Positions 58,975 through 64,000 of a DNA stretch of 64,000 nt are shown here, piece after piece (positions within the stretch are counted from its first letter, which is position 1; every line of letters starts with the position of its first letter). Under the pieces are notes generated by a model that worked only from the letters and a program-made list of their open reading frames with translations, made no database searches and was not told where the DNA came from. This DNA is from Pedobacter sp. FW305-3-2-15-E-R2A2 (GTDB lineage Bacteria > Bacteroidota > Bacteroidia > Sphingobacteriales > Sphingobacteriaceae), in NCBI RefSeq assembly GCF_038446955.1, contig NZ_CP151803.1, positions 6,572,001-6,636,000 on the forward strand, read 5' to 3'. The translations under genes were made by a program, and so were the position numbers.

Positions 58975-61900
58975 ATGTATAGGGAATTTAAACAACTGGA
59001 ACTAGCTAAAATAGGAAAAGAGATACTTGATTTTTGGAAAGCGGAAAACATCTTTGAGAAGAGCATTTCTACACGTTCAAAATCGAACCCATTTACTTTT
59101 TATGAAGGCCCGCCTTCCGCAAATGGAATGCCTGGGATTCACCACGTAATGGCACGTGCCATTAAAGATATTTTTTGCCGGTATAAAACTTTAAAAGGTT
59201 TTCAGGTAAAACGCAAAGGCGGATGGGATACACATGGGTTACCTATCGAGCTGGCAGTAGAGAAAAAGTTAGGCATTACAAAAGAAGATATCGGAAAGAA
59301 GATTTCCGTTGAAGAATACAATACAGCCTGTCGTGAGGAGGTAATGAAATACACTGACGTATGGGACGACCTTACGGAGAAAATGGGCTATTGGGTAGAT
59401 CTGGAGAACCCGTATGTCACTTATGAAAATGAGTACATCGAGTCGTTATGGTCGATCTTAAAGTCGTTTTACAACAAGGGTCTTTTGTACAAAGGTTATA
59501 CGGTACAGCCTTATTCCCCTGCCGCAGGAACAGGATTGAGCTCTCATGAGCTGAACCAGCCGGGCACGTATAAGATGCTGAAAGATACTTCGATCACTGC
59601 TCAGTTTTTTCTTAAAAAGGATCAGGAACATCCATTGATGGGCCAGCTTTTTGAAAATGAAAAAGAAGAAACAGCGATCATCGCCTGGACAACCACACCA
59701 TGGACCTTACCTTCTAACTGTGCTTTAGCAGTTGGAGATAAGATCACTTATGTGAAAATCAAAACTTTCAACCCTTATACCTTCCTGCCAGTCAGCGTAG
59801 TATTGGCGAAAGACCTGGTACCGAAACATTTCAAAGCAGATGCGAAAGACCTTTCTTTTGAAGACTATAAAGGGGGTGACAAATTAATCCCATGGACCGT
59901 AGCTGCCGAGTTTAAAGGTAAAGACCTGGTAGGCCTGCACTATCATCAGCTAATGGCTTATGTGACGAATGAGGACCTGGAAAAAAATGCTTTCCGCGTT
60001 ATTCCTGGTGATTTTGTAACCACAGAAGATGGTACGGGTATCGTGCATACTGCTTCGATCTTTGGTGCAGACGATTTTCGTGTAGCCAAAGAGAACGGTG
60101 TTCCTTCGGTATTGGTCAAAGACGAAAATGGTAACGAAGCTCCTTTGGTGGATAAACAAGGGAAATTTGTTACTGAAGTGACTGATTTTGCCGGTCGCTA
60201 TGTAAAAGAAGAATACTATTCAGACGAAGAGCGCACAGCTGCTGATTTTAAACCTACAGATGTGCTCATCGCCATCAAATTAAAAGAAGACAACAAAGCA
60301 TTCGACGTTAAAAAATATGAACACAGTTATCCACATTGCTGGAGAACTGATAAGCCGATCCTTTATTATCCTTTAGACAGCTGGTTTATCAAAACCACTG
60401 CGGTAAAAGAGAAAATGGTGGCTTTAAACAAAACCATCAACTGGAAACCCGAAGCAACCGGAACAGGACGCTTTGGCAACTGGCTGGAGAACCTGGTAGA
60501 CTGGAACCTATCCCGTTCCCGCTATTGGGGTACTCCCCTTCCGATCTGGCGTACCGCTGATGGTCAGGAAGAGAAATGTATCGGATCAATTGAAGAACTG
60601 AATGCAGAGATTCAAAAATCTGTAACTGCAGGTTTTATGGAAGCCGGTTTTGAGTTGAAAGACATGCACCGTCCTTATGTGGATGATGTGATCTTGACCT
60701 CTTCTACGGGAGAAAGAATGATCCGTGAGCTAGATCTGATTGACGTCTGGTTTGACAGTGGTGCGATGCCTTACGCACAATGGCATTTCCCTTTTGAAAA
60801 TAAAGAGGAGTTTGAAAATGCGTATCCTGCAGATTTCATTGCTGAAGGTGTAGATCAGACCCGTGGCTGGTTCTTTACTTTACATGCCATTGCGGTGATG
60901 TTAAGTGAATCCAGCGAGGAGATTAAAGCCATCAATGAAAGAGTGGGCAATCCCGGAGTTGCGTTTAAAAATGTAGTTTCCAATGGATTAGTACTGGATA
61001 AGAACGGCAACAAAATGTCTAAACGTTTAGGCAATGGAGTTGATCCTTTTTCTACGATAGATACTTACAGTGCAGATGCCACCCGTTGGTATATGATCAG
61101 TAATGCTTCTCCATGGGACAACCTTAAATTTAACCTGGATGGTATCGATGAGGTACGCCGTAAGTTTTTCGGAACGCTTTACAATACCTATTCCTTCTTT
61201 GCATTATATGCGAATATCGACAAGTTTGTCATCGACGAACACAATGAAACACCGGTAGCGGAACGCAGTGAACTGGACAGGTGGATCTTGTCTTTATTAG
61301 AGACGCTAATCGCAGAGGTAGATGAGAGTTATAAGGCTTATGAGCCAACTAAGGCTTCAAGGGCAATTCAAGCATTCGTAGACGAGCATTTAAGCAACTG
61401 GTACATCCGTTTATCCCGCCGCCGTTTCTGGAAGGGAGAGATGACAGCAGATAAAAAAGCAGCTTATGAGACGTTGTATACGTGTCTGACAAGTATCGCA
61501 CAGATCATGTCACCGGTAGCACCATTCTTTGCGGATTGGTTATTCCAGAATTTATCTGTCGCAGATCATAATAATACGGTTGAATCTGTACATTTAACGT
61601 TATGGAAAGAAGCGGATATTTCATTGATCGACAAGGAACTGAATGAGCGTATGGAACTGGCACAAAACATTTCTTCAATGGTGCTTTCTTTACGTAAGAA
61701 AAGCAGCATCAATGTTCGTCAGCCATTGGCAAAAATCTTAGTTCCGGTACTGGATCAGAAATTTGCAACGCAGGTGGAACTGGTAAAAGAGCTGATTCTT
61801 TCGGAAACCAATATCAAGGATATCGAATATATCACTGATGCTGCGGGATTCATTAAGAAAAAGATCAAACCAAACTTTAAGGCTTTAGGTCCGAAAGTAG

Positions 61901-62370
61901 GCAAGGATATGAAATTGGTAGCCGAGGTGATCAATAACCTGAGTCAGGAAGAACTTGCGGGATTTGAAGCTGCAGGAGAATATCAGATTCCGGGAACGGC
62001 ATACGTTGTTCAGCTGGCTGATGTGGAGATCATTGCGGAAGACATTCCGGGATGGCAGGTCACCAATTTAGGAAATCTAACTGTAGCATTGGATGTTACG
62101 ATTACAGATGAGCTAAAACAGGAAGGTTTATCGCGCGAGCTGATCAATAGAATCCAAAATCTGAGAAAGGAATTGAATTTTGAGGTTACCGATAGGATTA
62201 CCGTCTCTTTACAAAACGATAATTTGATCGCAAATGCAGTAGCACAAAATAAAACATACATTTGTTCGGAAATCTTAGCGGATAAAATTAATTTAATAGA
62301 TAATTTAGAGAATGGAAACAAAATCGTAATCGACGATGTTGAACTACATATTTCGATAGCAAAACAATAA
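58975..62370 (+). CDS. ileS: Isoleucyl-tRNA synthetase
   Basis: 1131 aa from the ATG at 58975 (an in-frame TTG three bases earlier is not needed). Class I synthetase: the HIGH-type motif is GIHH (residues 54-57, GPPSANGMPGIHHV), the editing domain has TTPWTLPSN, the KMSKR loop is K680-M-S-K-R684, and an anticodon-binding domain with a C-terminal extension follows. The length over 1100 aa marks the eukaryote-like type that is often less sensitive to mupirocin (known of the family; not shown here). First gene of an operon with a DksA-like gene and lspA. Confidence 0.96.
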   Translation: MYREFKQLELAKIGKEILDFWKAENIFEKSISTRSKSNPFTFYEGPPSANGMPGIHHVMARAIKDIFCRYKTLKGFQVKRKGGWDTHGLPIELAVEKKLGITKEDIGKKISVEEYNTACREEVMKYTDVWDDLTEKMGYWVDLENPYVTYENEYIESLWSILKSFYNKGLLYKGYTVQPYSPAAGTGLSSHELNQPGTYKMLKDTSITAQFFLKKDQEHPLMGQLFENEKEETAIIAWTTTPWTLPSNCALAVGDKITYVKIKTFNPYTFLPVSVVLAKDLVPKHFKADAKDLSFEDYKGGDKLIPWTVAAEFKGKDLVGLHYHQLMAYVTNEDLEKNAFRVIPGDFVTTEDGTGIVHTASIFGADDFRVAKENGVPSVLVKDENGNEAPLVDKQGKFVTEVTDFAGRYVKEEYYSDEERTAADFKPTDVLIAIKLKEDNKAFDVKKYEHSYPHCWRTDKPILYYPLDSWFIKTTAVKEKMVALNKTINWKPEATGTGRFGNWLENLVDWNLSRSRYWGTPLPIWRTADGQEEKCIGSIEELNAEIQKSVTAGFMEAGFELKDMHRPYVDDVILTSSTGERMIRELDLIDVWFDSGAMPYAQWHFPFENKEEFENAYPADFIAEGVDQTRGWFFTLHAIAVMLSESSEEIKAINERVGNPGVAFKNVVSNGLVLDKNGNKMSKRLGNGVDPFSTIDTYSADATRWYMISNASPWDNLKFNLDGIDEVRRKFFGTLYNTYSFFALYANIDKFVIDEHNETPVAERSELDRWILSLLETLIAEVDESYKAYEPTKASRAIQAFVDEHLSNWYIRLSRRRFWKGEMTADKKAAYETLYTCLTSIAQIMSPVAPFFADWLFQNLSVADHNNTVESVHLTLWKEADISLIDKELNERMELAQNISSMVLSLRKKSSINVRQPLAKILVPVLDQKFATQVELVKELILSETNIKDIEYITDAAGFIKKKIKPNFKALGPKVGKDMKLVAEVINNLSQEELAGFEAAGEYQIPGTAYVVQLADVEIIAEDIPGWQVTNLGNLTVALDVTITDELKQEGLSRELINRIQNLRKELNFEVTDRITVSLQNDNLIANAVAQNKTYICSEILADKINLIDNLENGNKIVIDDVELHISIAKQ

Positions 62371-62375
62371 TTATT

Positions 62376-62759
62376 ATGGAAAAAGCTGCAAAAACAAGGT
62401 ATTCTGATAGTGAACTTCAAGAGTTTAAAGAATTAATTCAGGAAAAATTACGTATGGCCAGAGAAGAATTTCTTTCTCTAACCAGCTCATTAAGTAGCCC
62501 CAACTCTAACGGAACTGAAGATACCTCAGGAACATATAAGACTTTGGAAGATGGTTCTGCTACTTTAGAAAAAGAACAATTGAACCAACTGGCTGCCCGT
62601 CAGAAAAAGTTCATTGAGAATCTCGAAGCTGCATTGGTACGTATCGAAAATAAAACTTACGGTATTTGCCGTGAAACAGGTAAACTGATCCAAAAAGAAC
62701 GTCTTCGTGCAGTTCCGCATGCGACGTTAAGCATGGAAGCTAAAATGAAGCAAAGCTAA
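62376..62759 (+). CDS. DksA/TraR-like RNA polymerase-binding protein
   Basis: 127 aa. A coiled-coil N-terminal part (about 10-90) with the ATLEKEQLNQLAARQKKFIENLEAAL helix, then a compact C-terminal motif YGICRETGKLIQKERLRAVPHATL in place of the zinc finger. Only one Cys of the usual C4 or two-Cys motif remains, so zinc binding is unlikely; such forms are the rule in Bacteroidota. It lies 5 bases after ileS and overlaps lspA by one base (TAATG), so it is translated with both. Confidence 0.88.
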   Translation: MEKAAKTRYSDSELQEFKELIQEKLRMAREEFLSLTSSLSSPNSNGTEDTSGTYKTLEDGSATLEKEQLNQLAARQKKFIENLEAALVRIENKTYGICRETGKLIQKERLRAVPHATLSMEAKMKQS

Positions 62760-63361
62760 TGAAGGGATATACAAAACCTTTACTGATTATCTTTTTTGTT
62801 TTGCTGGCAGACCAGGTATTAAAGACCTGGATTAAAACCAATATGTACCTTGGTCAGGAGTTTAAGATCATCGGCAATTGGTTTATTATTCATTTCACGG
62901 AAAACAATGGAATGGCTTTCGGCCTTGAGTTTGGCGGAGAGTTCGGTAAACTGTCTCTTTCTTTATTCAGAATAGCGGCAGTAGCAGGAATTGGGTATGC
63001 ATTACATTATCTGATTCAGAAAAAATACCACAGGGGCTTGATCCTGAATGTGGCATTGATTTTTTCCGGTGCAGTGGGCAATATCATTGACTCTGTACTG
63101 TATGGAAAGATCTACGGATACGAGAGCTGGTTTCATGGTCGGGTAGTAGACATGTTTTACTTTCCGATCCTGCAGGGTAATTTCCCATCATGGGTACCCA
63201 TCTGGGGAGGCGAAGATTTTATCTTCTTCAGACCTGTTTTTAACATCGCTGATGCAGCGATCTCTGTTGGGGTGGTCATCATCCTGATCTACCAGAAAAC
63301 TTACTTTAAGGAAGAGGTAAAAGAAGAGATCGGTCCAAATAACGAGATCGTCGAAGACTAA
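62759..63361 (+). CDS. lspA: Lipoprotein signal peptidase (signal peptidase II)
   Basis: 200 aa aspartyl protease with four transmembrane helices. The conserved blocks FTENNGMAFG, GAVGNIIDSVLYG (first catalytic Asp) and FNIADAAISVGV (second Asp) are present. An extra loop of about 20 residues between the Asp motifs (ILQGNFPSWVPIWGGEDF) is typical of Bacteroidota LspA. It cleaves the signal peptides of prolipoproteins, of which this window encodes several. The start overlaps the preceding stop (TAATG). A terminator follows. Confidence 0.95.
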   Translation: MKGYTKPLLIIFFVLLADQVLKTWIKTNMYLGQEFKIIGNWFIIHFTENNGMAFGLEFGGEFGKLSLSLFRIAAVAGIGYALHYLIQKKYHRGLILNVALIFSGAVGNIIDSVLYGKIYGYESWFHGRVVDMFYFPILQGNFPSWVPIWGGEDFIFFRPVFNIADAAISVGVVIILIYQKTYFKEEVKEEIGPNNEIVED

Positions 63362-63381
63362 GGATCACTGAAAAAAACAAC

Positions 63382-63415
63382 AGTCCGTAAAGTGTTTGCT
63401 TTGCGGACTTTTTTA
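63382..63415 (+). terminator. Terminator of the ileS-lspA operon
   Basis: AGTCCG (63382-63387) pairs with CGGACT (63404-63409), extended inward by AAAG/CTTT, followed by a T run. Confidence 0.85.
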
Positions 63416-63507
63416 TTTACAGTCAAAATTTCATAACTATTTTTCGCAGAAAATAACCCTAATAATGAAGCAGTTAAGAAATAATCTGTAAATTGTTATG
63501 CCTGGAA

Positions 63508-63548
63508 TATGGAATTGGACTGATATTTACATCTTCTTATCAAATACA
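63508..63548 (+). promoter_or_regulatory. Shared 41-nt promoter element, copy B (SIMPL gene)
   Basis: An ungapped 34/41 match to 40406-40446. It ends 19 bases before the ATG at 63568. Conserved blocks: TATGGAATTGGAC, CATCTTCTT, AAATACA. Confidence 0.6.
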
Positions 63549-63567
63549 CAAAAGAAAAATCAACATT

Positions 63568-64000
63568 ATGAAAAAGTTATTTGCCCTTGCCTTTGTTGCC
63601 TTATTTAGTTTAAGTGCCATGGCTCAACAAGTAGATCTGAGAAAAAAGATAAGTGTTAGCGGATCTGCAGAAACGGAAGTTACTCCGGATATCATTTATA
63701 TCAGCATCTCTTTAAAAGAATATTTAAAAGACAACAACAGCAAGAAAAAAGTAGAAATCACTACCCTGGAAAGTCAGCTGTATAAAGCGATTCAGGATGC
63801 AGGTATCGCAAAAGAAAACTTAACCATCAACAATGTATCTGGTTATAGCATTGCAGAGAAAAAGAAAAATCCTGACTTCTTAGTAAGCAAACAATACCGC
63901 TTAAAAGTAACTGACCTGAACAAATGGAATGAGCTGATCGGTTCAGTAGACCCAAAAGGTGTGGCTTATACCAATATCGATAGCTATGACTACTCTAAGA
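63568..64000 (+). CDS. SIMPL domain (DUF541) protein, partial
   Basis: The first 144 codons are inside the window; the 3' end is cut off. A signal peptide ends at SAMAQ. The SIMPL/DUF541 domain begins with ISVSGSAETEVTPDIIYISISLKEYL, then a repeated helix-strand region with LTINNVSGYSIAEKKK and YRLKVTDLNKWNELI. Family members are periplasmic or outer membrane proteins linked to oxidative or envelope stress, but mechanism is unknown. The upstream promoter block is shared with the macroglobulin gene, suggesting common control. Confidence 0.85.
   Translation, partial: MKKLFALAFVALFSLSAMAQQVDLRKKISVSGSAETEVTPDIIYISISLKEYLKDNNSKKKVEITTLESQLYKAIQDAGIAKENLTINNVSGYSIAEKKKNPDFLVSKQYRLKVTDLNKWNELIGSVDPKGVAYTNIDSYDYSK

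Overview
The window looks like chromosomal DNA of a Sphingobacteriaceae-type Bacteroidota, most likely Pedobacter or a close relative. The signs are low-to-moderate GC, promoters of the Bacteroidota type (TTG, about 19 bases, TAnnTTTG), many SPII lipoproteins and Sec-exported proteins, a TonB-dependent receptor with an N-terminal carboxypeptidase-like domain, DUF6266, HYC_CC_PP and AIM24 families, and an IleS carrying a GIHH signature. Species cannot be fixed from this alone. I see no rRNA, CRISPR array, phage or conjugative module. The only clear mobile element is one IS3-family insertion sequence.

Layout. 1-7.6 kb: a candidate structured RNA (51-165), an amidohydrolase lipoprotein overlapping a serine-hydrolase lipoprotein, a DUF1579 protein, a 2OG-Fe(II) oxygenase, secreted MsrA, an NlpE-like lipoprotein and an AIM24 protein, separated by strong bidirectional terminators. 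7.8-10.6 kb: the IS3 element, with a correctly phased -1 frameshift site, followed by a two-part DUF6266 protein. 10.7-20.2 kb: a FadL-type channel with a GDSL lipoprotein, a nitroreductase, a DUF4105 membrane protein, a 905-aa MG2/plug-like secreted protein and a PadR-PspC pair. 20.6-30.4 kb: a 52-aa membrane peptide, an orphan diadenylate-cyclase-like protein, a TonB receptor divergent from a DtxR/MntR regulator with a dyad operator between them, DUF2130, rlmF, alkaline phosphatase, dgkA and recO.

30.4-38.1 kb: twin tRNA-Val genes behind a textbook promoter, then a cysteine-rich small protein, TolC, RND pump, adaptor and metal-binding lipoprotein operon that is probably heavy-metal efflux. 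38.1-48.5 kb: an HTH regulator, a small barrel-like protein, a SnoaL-like protein, a 2118-aa thioester alpha-2-macroglobulin with an inserted SusC-like segment, a DNA alkylation repair protein and a decayed AraC gene. 48.5-55.8 kb: extracytoplasmic carbohydrate oxidation (SMP-30-like protein, GH105-like hydrolase, sorbosone-dehydrogenase-like protein, cytochrome c, cytochrome-fused sugar dehydrogenase) plus an isolated EboC-like prenyltransferase. 56-64 kb: Tat-exported phospholipase C, the ileS-dksA-like-lspA operon and the start of a SIMPL-domain protein cut by the window end.

The observations I rate highest are a 41-nt promoter block shared, without gaps, by the macroglobulin and SIMPL genes; the structured RNA at 51-165; the DAC-like protein with an altered RHR motif; the two proteins that carry TonB-plug-like segments without a barrel; and two regulator genes whose -7 box lies 4 nt from the start codon, suggesting leaderless mRNAs.
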